Shown here: positions 17,582-24,516 of the stretch, in pieces | Numbering within the stretch: position 1 is the first letter of the stretch | Layout: every line of letters begins with the position of its first letter | From: JADLHS01 sp964594985 | GTDB taxonomy: Bacteria > Verrucomicrobiota > Verrucomicrobiia > Limisphaerales > JADLHS01 | Assembly: GCA_964594985.1 (NCBI GenBank) | Contig: CAZQNQ010000022.1 | Coordinates: 1-64,000, forward strand | DNA length: 64,000 bases | Direction: 5' to 3' | Program-made: the position numbers and the translations under genes | Notes under the pieces: generated by a model | Database searches by the model: none | What the model saw: only the letters and a program-made list of their open reading frames with translations | What the model was told of the DNA's origin: nothing

Positions 17582-17608
17582 CCACGCTGGCAGCGCAAAC
17601 TGATCCGG
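17502..17608 (+). repeat. 36-bp direct repeat with 35-bp spacer disrupting the phosphatase
   Basis: The 36 bases at 17502-17537 (ATCGCATGACCACGCTGGCA and on to GATCCGG) recur exactly at 17573-17608. The spacer is 17538-17572 and begins AGGAGGAGTTGCAGG, which does not recur in the gene. The unit plus spacer is 71 bp, so copy number or recombination between the repeats shifts the frame. It places the TGA of the upstream half directly over the ATG of the downstream half (ATGA at 17578-17581). Confidence 0.95.
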
Positions 17609-18357
17609 CCTTCATCGTGTTCGGCGGCGACCTCGCCTACGCGCACGGCGGCACGAACGAAGAGAAGATCACGCGCTGGTTTGATTATTTTGAGGTGTGG
17701 AAAAAATGCGCCGTCGCCCCGGATGGCCGGCTCATTCCCATGCTCGTGACGCTCGGCAATCACGAGGTCAAAGGCTCGTATCGGCAGCCGGTCGCAAAGG
17801 CGCAGAGTTTTTACACGCTGTTCTCCTCGCCCGGCCCGCAAGGCTACCAATGCCTCGACTTCGGCAAATACTTCAGCCTGCTGCTGCTCGACTCCGATCA
17901 CACGCATACGATTGCCGGTGAACAAACTGACTGGCTCGCCAAGCAACTCGCCGCGCGCCGTGAAGTGCCGCATGTCATTCCGGTTTATCACACGCCCGCG
18001 TATCCCGGTTTTCGCGAAGACACCGGCACGCAAGCCAGGGAAGTCCGCACCCATTGGTGTCCGTTGTTCGACCAGTATGGCGTGAAGCTGGTGTTCGAGA
18101 ATCACGACCATTGCTTCAAACGCTCGGTGCCGCTGCGCGCCGGCAAGGTTGATCCGCAGGGAACGATCTACCTCGGCGATGGCGCGTGGGGCGTCGAATT
18201 ACGCAAGCCTGATCCCGCCAAGCCAAAGTGGTACATCGCCAGGAGCGGCGACATCCGCCACCTGTATGTCGTCACGCTGTATCCCGAAGCGCGGCACGTT
18301 CTGGCCGTCAACGAAGCCGGCCAGGTCTTCGACGAGGTTTATCAACGCGTGAAATGA
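17578..18357 (+). pseudogene. C-terminal part of the split metallophosphoesterase
   Basis: 259 aa. Contains the remaining calcineurin-like metal motifs: FGGDLAYAHGG, TLGNHE, VYHTPAY and FENHDHCFKR, followed by a short beta tail ending VFDEVYQRVK, typical of purple-acid-phosphatase-like enzymes. Without the N-terminal half it lacks the signal peptide and the GGDVY metal ligand, so it is not expected to be a complete enzyme unless the frame is restored. An ATG at 17578 overlaps the upstream TGA (ATGA), so reinitiation could produce a separate chain, but there is no good Shine-Dalgarno sequence at the right distance. Listed as a broken gene pending a read-level check. Confidence 0.8.
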
Positions 18358-18372
18358 AGTTCCCGCGGCGCG

Positions 18373-19008
18373 TCAGCGCCGGGCCGCCGCTTTGAGCAGT
18401 GCCACGACCTCGCCATCGTTGACTTGCGCGAACTCCTGGTAATAACACCCGACCGCCGTGAACCCCGCGTCCACCTCCAGCGCGATCACCTCGTCAGCCA
18501 GGGCCGCAATCCGCGTCATCGCGTTGGTGGACGCCACCGGCACGGCGACTTTCACCTGCCGCGCGCCGCGGTTCCGGGCGGCCCGGACGGCGGCTTCCAT
18601 GGTCGCGCCGGTCGCCAGGCCATCGTCCACCAGCCAGACAATTTTCCCCGTCAACTCCGGCAGACCTGTCGGATGAAACAATTGCTGATAGTGCCGCAGC
18701 CGTTGGATTTCCTCCAACTCGACCGCCCGCAATTCAGCGGGACTCGGCGGATGCCAGAGCAACGATCCTTTGTCGTGCACCACCACGTCCGGCTCGGCGA
18801 TGGCCCCCACGGCCAGTTCACGGTGATAAGGATGCCCGATCTTGCGCACGACCAGCGTGGCCAGCGGACAACCGAGACTGCGCGCCACTGCCGCGGCCAC
18901 CACCACGCCGCCGCGCGGCAGCCCGAGCATCAGGTCCGCCGCCACTCCGATGGTCCGCAACCGTTCGCCGAGCCAGTGCCCGGCTTCAAGGCGCGAGTGG
19001 AATCTCAT
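18373..19008 (-). CDS. Phosphoribosyltransferase domain protein
   Basis: 211 aa. The PRPP-binding loop is VWLVDDGLATGATM (residues about 121-134), the type I PRTase signature. The N-terminal LGLPRGGVVVAAAVAR and VVRKIGHPYHRELAVGAI segments match the stand-alone PRTase family (COG1926) that also occurs fused to erythromycin-esterase or dienelactone-hydrolase-like domains. The substrate base is unknown. It is convergent with the phosphatase gene 15 bp away and divergent from the lactonase, which has a palindrome in its upstream gap. Confidence 0.88.
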   Translation of the reverse strand: MRFHSRLEAGHWLGERLRTIGVAADLMLGLPRGGVVVAAAVARSLGCPLATLVVRKIGHPYHRELAVGAIAEPDVVVHDKGSLLWHPPSPAELRAVELEEIQRLRHYQQLFHPTGLPELTGKIVWLVDDGLATGATMEAAVRAARNRGARQVKVAVPVASTNAMTRIAALADEVIALEVDAGFTAVGCYYQEFAQVNDGEVVALLKAAARR

Positions 19009-19066
19009 GCCTGTACGAATCCACCCTTTTGACGGAAATGCAACCGTGGTTCGGGTCCTAAATCAC

Positions 19067-19148
19067 CGGAGCGCGGCTGTGTCGCAGACCAGCCGCAGCG
19101 TTTCTATACTCGCACTGCGGCGGACGCTTCGCGCACAGCCGCGCTCCG
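19067..19148. repeat. GC-rich palindrome flanking the lactonase gene, left copy (family G)
   Basis: CGGAGCGCGGCTGTG (19067-19081) pairs with CACAGCCGCGCTCCG (19134-19148); the interior holds a further GCCGCAG/CTGCGGC pair. A second, longer member lies at 20356-20480 just after the lactonase gene. It falls within the 206-bp divergent gap between the PRTase and the lactonase. Confidence 0.8.
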
Positions 19149-19214
19149 AAAACCGGCGCATTGACCACGCGTGGTTCGGCTTGCCTCGCGCGGCGGTTCG
19201 TGTTTTCTGGACGC

Positions 19215-20354
19215 ATGAAATTTCTTTGCCTCCTGCTGATCGCCGGGTTTTGCCCGCTGGCCGCAACCGCCGCCGAACACCTGGTTTATTTCGGCACTTA
19301 CACCAGCGGTAAAAGCAAGGGCATCTATGTTTCGCGGTTCAATGACACCACCGGCAGGTTGTCCGAACCCGAACTCGCCGCTGAAACCCGGAATCCCAGC
19401 TTTCTCGCTTTGAATCCAACGGGGAAATTCCTCTACGCGGTCGGCGAAGTGAACGACGCCTTGGGCCAACGCGCCGGCGCGGTGAATGCCTACGCGCTCG
19501 ACGCCAGGACCGGCAAGCTCACCGCGCTCAACCAACAGACCTCCGGTGGCACCGGCCCGTGTCACGTCGTCGTGGACGCCACCGGCAAATGTGTGCTCGT
19601 CGCGAACTACGGCTCGGGCAGCATCGCCGCGTTGCCGATCCAAGCCGACGGCAGTCTGGGTGCGGCGACCACCACGATTCAGCACACGGGTTCGAGCGTG
19701 AATCCCAAGCGCCAAGCCGGACCACACGCACATTTCATCACGCCATCCCCCGACAACCGCTTCGCCCTCACCTGTGATCTCGGCCTCGACAAGGTTCTCG
19801 TCTATCAACTCGATGCTGCCACGGCGAAGTTGACGACGAACAATCCACCGCACGCCGTCGTGCCTCACGGCGCAGGGCCGCGGCATCTGGCATTTTCTCC
19901 CGACGGCAAGTTTGTTTACGTCATCAACGAAATGACGCTCACCATCACGACCTTCAGTTACGATGCCGCGCGCGGCACTTTGTTCGAGGAACAGAATGTT
20001 TCCACCGTCCCGGCGGGCTATGCCATCATGGAAAAGGATTCGGGCGCGGAGATCGCCGTGCATCCGAATGGCAGGTTCGTCTATGCCTCAAATCGCGGCT
20101 CCGACAGCATCGCGGTCTTCTCGGTGGAGGCCAAGACCGGCAAACTCACGCTGGTGCAAAATGAAGCCACCCAAGGCAAAACACCGCGTCACTTTGCACT
20201 CGATCCGAGTGGTCGCTGGTTGCTCGCAGAGAATCAAAACTCCGATTCCGTCGTCGTGTTTGCGGTTGATGCCGCGACCGGAAAACTGAAACCCACCGGC
20301 CAGACCCTCACCGTCGGTTCGCCCGTCTGCGCGGTGTTTGTGAAAGCGGAGTGA
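19215..20354 (+). CDS. Exported lactonase-family (6-phosphogluconolactonase-like) beta-propeller
   Basis: 379 aa. Signal peptide (LCLLLIAGFCPLAATAAEH), then a seven-bladed propeller of the lactonase family (PF10282): HLVYFGTYTSGKSKGIYV at the start, repeated NPTGKFLYAV, SPDGKFVYVI, HPNGRFVYASNRG and DPSGRWLLAENQNSD blade ends, and GPRHLAFSPDG. Family members hydrolyse sugar lactones, but the exported branch in this phylum is of uncertain substrate. The ATG at 19215 begins the signal peptide; the frame is open 18 codons upstream across a repeat. No operon partner. Both ends abut family-G palindromes. Confidence 0.9.
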   Translation: MKFLCLLLIAGFCPLAATAAEHLVYFGTYTSGKSKGIYVSRFNDTTGRLSEPELAAETRNPSFLALNPTGKFLYAVGEVNDALGQRAGAVNAYALDARTGKLTALNQQTSGGTGPCHVVVDATGKCVLVANYGSGSIAALPIQADGSLGAATTTIQHTGSSVNPKRQAGPHAHFITPSPDNRFALTCDLGLDKVLVYQLDAATAKLTTNNPPHAVVPHGAGPRHLAFSPDGKFVYVINEMTLTITTFSYDAARGTLFEEQNVSTVPAGYAIMEKDSGAEIAVHPNGRFVYASNRGSDSIAVFSVEAKTGKLTLVQNEATQGKTPRHFALDPSGRWLLAENQNSDSVVVFAVDAATGKLKPTGQTLTVGSPVCAVFVKAE

Positions 20355-20355
20355 C

Positions 20356-20480
20356 GGAGCGCGGCTGTGGTCGAAGACCCAGCCGCAGCACGCCGGCTTG
20401 CTATTGAGGCTGACATTGATTCGCCCTGGCTAAGCATGATCCGCACGCTGCGGCTAGTCCTGCGGACATAGCCGCGCTCC
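20356..20480. repeat. GC-rich palindrome flanking the lactonase gene, right copy (family G)
   Basis: Begins one base after the lactonase stop codon. GGAGCGCGGCTGTGG at 20356 is mirrored by ATAGCCGCGCTCC at 20468, with an inner AGCCGCAG / CTGCGGCT pair. The centre is longer than in the left copy. It may serve as a terminator hairpin, but no T-tract follows immediately. Confidence 0.75.
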
Positions 20481-20488
20481 AGAAGCTT

Positions 20489-20515
20489 TTTTCGTGTGTT
20501 TCGTGTGTTTCGTGG
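20489..20515. repeat. TTTCGTGTG word repeat, single arm (family E)
   Basis: Three tandem 9-nt words (TTTCGTGTG twice, then TTTCGTGG) lie immediately upstream of mtnP, ending 14 bases before its ATG. No inverted arm is visible. The word structure resembles the arms of families A to D. Confidence 0.6.
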
Positions 20516-20529
20516 TTAAAAATCCCGCC

Positions 20530-21420
20530 ATGGCAAAACATCGCATCGGCATCATCGGCGGCAGCGGGCTTTACAACATCGAAGGCTTCATCAATCAGAA
20601 ATGGGTGCAGGTCAAGACGCCGTTCGGTGCGCCGTCGGATGAATTGCTCACCGGCACGCTCGCCGGTCGCGAAGTCGTATTCCTCCCGCGCCACGCGCGC
20701 GGTCATCGCATCCTGCCGAGTGAACTGAATCATCGCGCCAACATCTGGGCGATGAAAAAGCTCGGCGTCGCGTGGATCATCAGCGTCAGTGCCGTCGGCT
20801 CGCTCCAGAAAGAATACAAACCCTGCGACATCGTGCTCGTGGATCAATTCTTGGACCGCACCAAGCGCGACTTTGAACACACGTTCTTCGGGCGCGGCAT
20901 AGTCGGCCACGTGGCATTTGCCGATCCGATCTGCGAAGAGCTGCGCCAGATCTTGTTGAAAAGCGCGCGAGCGTTGGCATCTCGCCACCCGTCACCCGCC
21001 ACCCATCACTCGATTCATGACGGCGGCACGTATGTGAACATGGAAGGCCCGGCCTTCAGCACCCGCGCCGAATCCACCACCAACCACAAGCTCGGCTACG
21101 ATGTCATCGGCATGACCAACCTCGGCGAAGCCAAATGCGCCCGCGAAGCCGAGATCGCCTACGCCACGATGGCGATGATCACCGACTATGATTGTTGGAA
21201 GGTGGACGAAGCGCACGTGACGGTGCAGATGGTTGTCGCCAACGTGACGCAGAACGCCGCCACGGCGAAAGCCGTCATCGCCAAAGTCCTTCCGCAGATT
21301 CCCGCCGTGCCGACGTGGCCGTGCCACTCCGCCCTCGCCAACGCCATCATGACCGACCGCAAAGTCTGGCCGAAGCAAACCATCGCCGAGTTGAAGCCGC
21401 TGCTGGCAAAGTATCTGTGA
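20530..21420 (+). CDS. mtnP: S-methyl-5'-thioadenosine phosphorylase
   Basis: Phosphorolysis of methylthioadenosine to adenine and methylthioribose-1-phosphate, in methionine salvage. 296 aa. IGIIGGSGLYNIEGF at the N-terminus, LPRHARGHRILPSELNHRAN, then GTYVNMEGPAFSTRAES, DVIGMTNLGEAKCAREAEI and TDYDCW, all standard for the family. The ATG at 20530 is the usual start; the frame upstream is only the word repeat. Residues 151-161 (SRHPSPATHHS) are an extra 11-codon segment, encoded by a CACCCGTCACCCGCCACCC repeat at 20980-21012, in the region that normally reads straight from LG into HDGGTYV. No other salvage genes are nearby. Confidence 0.93.
   Translation: MAKHRIGIIGGSGLYNIEGFINQKWVQVKTPFGAPSDELLTGTLAGREVVFLPRHARGHRILPSELNHRANIWAMKKLGVAWIISVSAVGSLQKEYKPCDIVLVDQFLDRTKRDFEHTFFGRGIVGHVAFADPICEELRQILLKSARALASRHPSPATHHSIHDGGTYVNMEGPAFSTRAESTTNHKLGYDVIGMTNLGEAKCAREAEIAYATMAMITDYDCWKVDEAHVTVQMVVANVTQNAATAKAVIAKVLPQIPAVPTWPCHSALANAIMTDRKVWPKQTIAELKPLLAKYL
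20980..21012. repeat. In-frame 33-nt repeat segment inside mtnP (family J)
   Basis: TCTCGCCACCCGTCACCCGC and the following ACCCATCACTCG consist of overlapping CACCCGTCACC/CACCCGCCACC words. The same words appear in larC at 30371-30434. Length is 11 codons and keeps the mtnP frame. It sits where family members have no corresponding residues. Confidence 0.6.
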
Positions 21421-21518
21421 TCCTGAACTCTGACTATGGATTGATGGCGCTTCGCTGTTTTGCGCGGAGCGGCGATCTGATGGGATTGGGAGTTGGTGAA
21501 ATGAATGGTATGACGCTC

Positions 21519-21678
21519 GCCCTCACCCCAACCCTCTCCCCCGGGGAGAGGGAACGACATTGGAACGCTTTGAAATCGTTTGTGAGCGCATCCGATCAAT
21601 CCAGTCGCACGCATTTTCCAAGCGGCGGCGCGCGTTTCACCCTCTCCTGGGGGGAGAGGGCCGGGGTGAGGGCGGGCG
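21519..21678. repeat. Pair of family-F hairpins in a gap
   Basis: Hairpin 1 (21519-21556) is GCCCTCACCCCAACCCTCTC then CCCCGGGGAGAGGG. Hairpin 2 (21638-21678) is CACCCTCTCCTGGGGGGAGA then GGGCCGGGGTGAGGGC. The outer CCCTCACCCC and GGGGTGAGGG are also complementary, so the whole is one composite inverted repeat with an 80-nt centre. The rest of 21421-21901 holds no convincing gene. The open frame from 21743 is made by the third repeat copy. Confidence 0.8.
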
Positions 21679-21792
21679 TTCCCACCAACTTGATTGCCGG
21701 GTCATGATTCATTCCATCCATCGAAAATAGCGAAGAACCTGATTGATGAACCCACTTAGAACAGTTCGCAAAATGTTTGACGGATACAAAAT

Positions 21793-21855
21793 CCCCTCAC
21801 CCGGCCTAGCGGCCACCCTCTCCCCATCGGATGGGGAGAGGGACGGGGTGAGGGG
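21793..21855. repeat. Intergenic 63-nt palindrome, the same unit as in folA (family F)
   Basis: CCCCTCACCCGGCCTAGCGG at the left and ACGGGGTGAGGGG at the right, around CCCCATCGGATGGGG. It aligns end to end without gaps to the reverse complement of 5045-5107. It lies 47 bases before the start of the secretin-N-like gene and reads in frame with it, which explains why the ORF extends far upstream of the true start. Confidence 0.85.
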
Positions 21856-21901
21856 CGGTTCCGCAGACCTCGTTGCCGACATTCTTTTTGCAGTACGCTT
21901 T

Positions 21902-22555
21902 ATGAAACTCCTCGCCCTCGTCCTCGTCGTCGCTGGTGCCGTTGGGTTGCCGGCGCAGAATGTTTCCACCAATCCGCCTGTGAGTTCGCAACTCAGCTTG
22001 GCTGAGGCGCTGGAGCTTTACTCGGACCTGACGGAGCGCACGGTGCTCCGATACCCCGCTTTGCCCAACGCCAAACTGACCCTCAACCTGACCACCACGA
22101 ATCGGGCGGAAATCGCCCGCGCGATTGAAACCGTCGCCGCTACGAATGGAATCACACTCGTTCCCGATGGCGAAAAGTTTGTGCTCGTTGCGCCGGAATC
22201 CGCCGCCAACCGGTTGAACCCACAAGCGGCTAAAATTCCGGCGGCTGGCACGAATGATCCCGCTGCCCGGATTTTTCCCAGACACTCGATCAATTGGACT
22301 GCGGTTCGCCTGACTCAAGCCCTGCCGATTTATGCGGAGATCCTCGGGCAGAAGCTTGATTCAAGCAGTCTGCCGCCGCAGGCCACTTATCTGGAAATCG
22401 TCTTTGTCAACCGCACGCCCCTCACCCGGGCGGAGCTATTGTACGCGCTGGAAACTTTGTTTGGATGGAATGGGGTTAAGTTAGTCCCCGCAGGTGATGG
22501 TTTCGTCAAAGTCGTACCGGTTGCGGCGGAACCCGCTAAACCGCCGGTGAAATAA
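21902..22555 (+). CDS. Exported protein with two secretin-N-domain-like units
   Basis: 217 aa. Signal peptide (LLALVLVVAGAVGLPAQ). The first unit (LTERTVLRYPALPNAKLTL, RAEIARAIETVAATNGITLV, EKFVLVAPE) has the pattern of the N0/N1 domain found at the front of verrucomicrobial GspD-like secretins (YS-LT-RTVLRP, ALD-VLA-NGI, VGEKFVK). A second, less conserved unit with LEIVFVNRTPLTRAELLYAL, LFGWNGVKLV and DGFVKVVP repeats it. No secretin barrel follows, so it may be a stand-alone periplasmic adaptor for a type II secretion-like or pilus system. The start at 21902 is set by the signal peptide. No operon partner. Confidence 0.7.
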   Translation: MKLLALVLVVAGAVGLPAQNVSTNPPVSSQLSLAEALELYSDLTERTVLRYPALPNAKLTLNLTTTNRAEIARAIETVAATNGITLVPDGEKFVLVAPESAANRLNPQAAKIPAAGTNDPAARIFPRHSINWTAVRLTQALPIYAEILGQKLDSSSLPPQATYLEIVFVNRTPLTRAELLYALETLFGWNGVKLVPAGDGFVKVVPVAAEPAKPPVK

Positions 22556-22681
22556 TCACTCCGGTACGGCCGATCAAATCATCGCATTTGCAACTTGTTC
22601 CAAGCAGAGTCCCGAACTGTTCTGAACAACTTCGCGCTAACGACTGGCTCGAGGGTGTGATTGGAACTGCCGCTCGCCGTG

Positions 22682-22770
22682 CCGGTTCTTAATCTTAATC
22701 CTAATCTTTTTCTTAATCCTTCGGGCCCGGAGATTAAGATTACGAAAAAGATTAAGATTAAGAGGCCGGA
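22682..22770. repeat. GATTAA-word hairpin (family A)
   Basis: The left arm is tandem TCTTAA/TCCTAA/TTTTTC words (from 22686), the loop is TTCGGGCCCGGAG, and the right arm is GATTAAGATTACGAAAAAGA then TTAAGATTAAGAGG. Both arms have a 6-nt period and pair over about 35 positions with a small offset. It sits in the gap between the secretin-N-like gene and the small conserved gene; nothing else is seen in that 291-bp gap. Confidence 0.85.
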
Positions 22771-22846
22771 ACGCGCGCATTTTGAATCACACCCCTGGCT
22801 CGATTCAGACATTGAACCCGTCGGAATTTCCCGCACACTCTGAGTC

Positions 22847-23071
22847 ATGGGCAAATTGAAAATTCCCGCCACCGGCGAAGGTTATCTCGGCGAAATCCTC
22901 GTGCATCGGATCACCCGCGCCATCGGCGTGGTGGAATCGGTCAGCGAAGGCAAAGCGGGCTGGCCCCCGCAGGTCGCCGTGAAGCTGAAGGATGGTTCGG
23001 TCAAAAAGGGCAGGCTCAGCGATTTCCGCGATCCGAGCGGGACGGAACGGGAGAAGTTTTCCGCGGCATAA
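22847..23071 (+). CDS. Small conserved protein of unknown function
   Basis: 74 aa, acidic/basic mixed and soluble. Contains GWPPQVAVKLKDGSVKKGRL, a pattern suggesting a small SH3-like or beta-barrel fold. No signal peptide or membrane segment. The ATG at 22847 is the only plausible start. I do not recognise the family. It stands alone between two repeats (A and D), transcribed as the neighbours on both sides. Confidence 0.55.
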   Translation: MGKLKIPATGEGYLGEILVHRITRAIGVVESVSEGKAGWPPQVAVKLKDGSVKKGRLSDFRDPSGTEREKFSAA

Positions 23072-23085
23072 AGCCGGAACAATTC

Positions 23086-23250
23086 TTTTGAACCGGAGCG
23101 AACCGAGGCAACGGAGTTCGGAACAAAGAGTTGCCCGGCTGGAGAGCGATAGTGTCGGCACCCAGCAAATAGTGGTTCCGGGATTTTCCCCGCTCGCTGA
23201 AGCCAATCGCGTCCTACTTTCTCCGTTTCCTCTGCGTCCTCCTGTTCAAT
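23086..23250. repeat. Inverted repeat with CCGAGGCAA/CGGAG words (family D)
   Basis: The left arm (23086-23118) is GAACCGGAGCGAACCGAGGC then AACGGAG, that is 9-nt words. The right arm (23218-23250) is CTCCGTTTCCTCTGCGTCCT then CCTGTTCAA, the approximate reverse complement. The roughly 100-nt centre carries nothing recognised. A second copy is at 54690-54813. Together they fill the 321-bp gap before the pseudopilin gene. Confidence 0.7.
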
Positions 23251-23392
23251 GGCATCGCTCCGGCCCAGCCCGCAGTCCTTGCCGTGCCCAAGCCGATGCT
23301 GGCGAAGCGGCTCCGCTGCGCGGCTGATTTTTTTCTCAAGAACAGTAGTGCGCGCTCCGGGTGGTTCTGGTAGAACCTGTGCCATTCAGGGC

Positions 23393-24082
23393 ATGAAAAC
23401 CACGCGGGCGTTTACCTTGATTGAACTGCTGCTCGTCATCGCGATCATCGCCATTCTGGCGGCGATGTTGTTGCCGTCCTTGAGCAAGGCGAAGGAAAAG
23501 GCCCACGCCGTCGCCTGCCTCAACAATCTCAAACAGTGGGGGCTGGCCACTCAACTCTATGCAACTGATTACAATGATTTTTTACCAAGAGATGGCACAC
23601 CGAATCCTTTAGAAACCTATTTGGCCGATCCCGATAATCATGGTTGGTACATTGACCTGCCTTTAATGATAAGCGTGCAACGGTATGTTGATCTGCCTTG
23701 GCGCATGGATCCTGCCATTGCGCCGGAAAGGTCAGTTTGGGTATGCCCATCAAATAAGAGGCGTGCGAATATCGCCCCATCGGGTAACAGTCACAATTTG
23801 TTTCACTATTGCTTGAATCAAAATGTAAATGGCACGGGGACAAACAGTGTTCAGGTGAAAATCTCTTCGATCAGAAAGCCAACTGCGGTCATCTGGTTGT
23901 TTGATACAAAAAATGCACCAGCGGTTGGCGAGTGGAACTTCGTTCACACCAACATCCATGGGAACGGCGCGCAATTCACCTTTTTGGATGGCCATGCGCA
24001 ACGCCACAGATTGGCTGATTATTGGGACGCTGCTACCGCTTCATGGCGGACGAACAATCCAAGCCTTGTTTGGATTCCTTGA
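23393..24082 (+). CDS. Type II secretion-like pseudopilin (H-X9-DG family)
   Basis: 229 aa. Prepilin leader and helix AFTLIELLLVIAIIAILAAM, with processing expected before F and the conserved Glu at +5. Then the post-helix signature LPSLSKAKEKAH, CLNNLKQWGLATQLYATDYN, and near the C-terminus HGNGAQFTFLDG, where His and DG are separated by nine residues (H-X9-DG). The protein would be processed by a prepilin peptidase and inserted in the inner membrane. The start at 23393 gives the canonical MKTTRAFTL leader; the frame is open upstream but carries no leader. There is no secretion operon in the window, in keeping with the many orphan pseudopilins of Verrucomicrobia and Planctomycetes. Confidence 0.92.
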   Translation: MKTTRAFTLIELLLVIAIIAILAAMLLPSLSKAKEKAHAVACLNNLKQWGLATQLYATDYNDFLPRDGTPNPLETYLADPDNHGWYIDLPLMISVQRYVDLPWRMDPAIAPERSVWVCPSNKRRANIAPSGNSHNLFHYCLNQNVNGTGTNSVQVKISSIRKPTAVIWLFDTKNAPAVGEWNFVHTNIHGNGAQFTFLDGHAQRHRLADYWDAATASWRTNNPSLVWIP

Positions 24083-24087
24083 CGCGA

Positions 24088-24381
24088 TTATTTGAGGGAA
24101 TTGCCGTGGGTGAGGCGATTAAAGAATTCTGGAAGCATCCCTGCCATTTTTTCACGGGAAGGGAACATCAAAGAAACTTCCACGCGTAAAGCTTTGGCCA
24201 GACACGCCAATTCGAAGTCGGACACCCACCGCAATTGCGATTCGATTTTAGCCAGCGTTTCCCGGCTCACGCTCCATCCTGCCAAGGCACAACGCGCCAC
24301 AAGCTGTGGCTGTGTCAGCCCCTGCTGATAGCGAAGCTTGCGTATTTGAGGACCAACCAAATTCCTCGGATTTTTCATCAT
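24088..24381 (-). CDS. XRE-family helix-turn-helix regulator
   Basis: 97 aa. GPQIRKLRYQQGLTQPQLVA forms the first helices of a Cro/C1-type HTH, followed by GWSVSRETLAKIES (recognition helix) and FELACLAKALRVEVSLMF. The family binds short operators, often its own promoter. The start at 24381 (MMKNPRN) is chosen because the HTH begins soon after; a longer form from 24450 is possible. Its 3' end is convergent with the pseudopilin gene (5-bp gap), and it is divergent from the large secreted gene at 24517, whose promoter region it could regulate. Composition is lower in GC than the neighbours. Confidence 0.8.
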   Translation of the reverse strand: MMKNPRNLVGPQIRKLRYQQGLTQPQLVARCALAGWSVSRETLAKIESQLRWVSDFELACLAKALRVEVSLMFPSREKMAGMLPEFFNRLTHGNSLK

Positions 24382-24516
24382 CCAAATCGGAACTTGACGG
24401 TAGAGATGGAACCGATTTAATCGTTCGGTATTCAGAACGACTCGCCTCAAGTTGTTTCAGCGAGACGGCTGTTAAACATGATTGGGAATCAACAAGAAAT
24501 TCGCCTTGATAAAACT

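Noticed and set aside
21743..21901. N-terminal extension of the secretin-N-like protein
   Set aside because: It is encoded by the family-F palindrome and lies upstream of a clear signal peptide.
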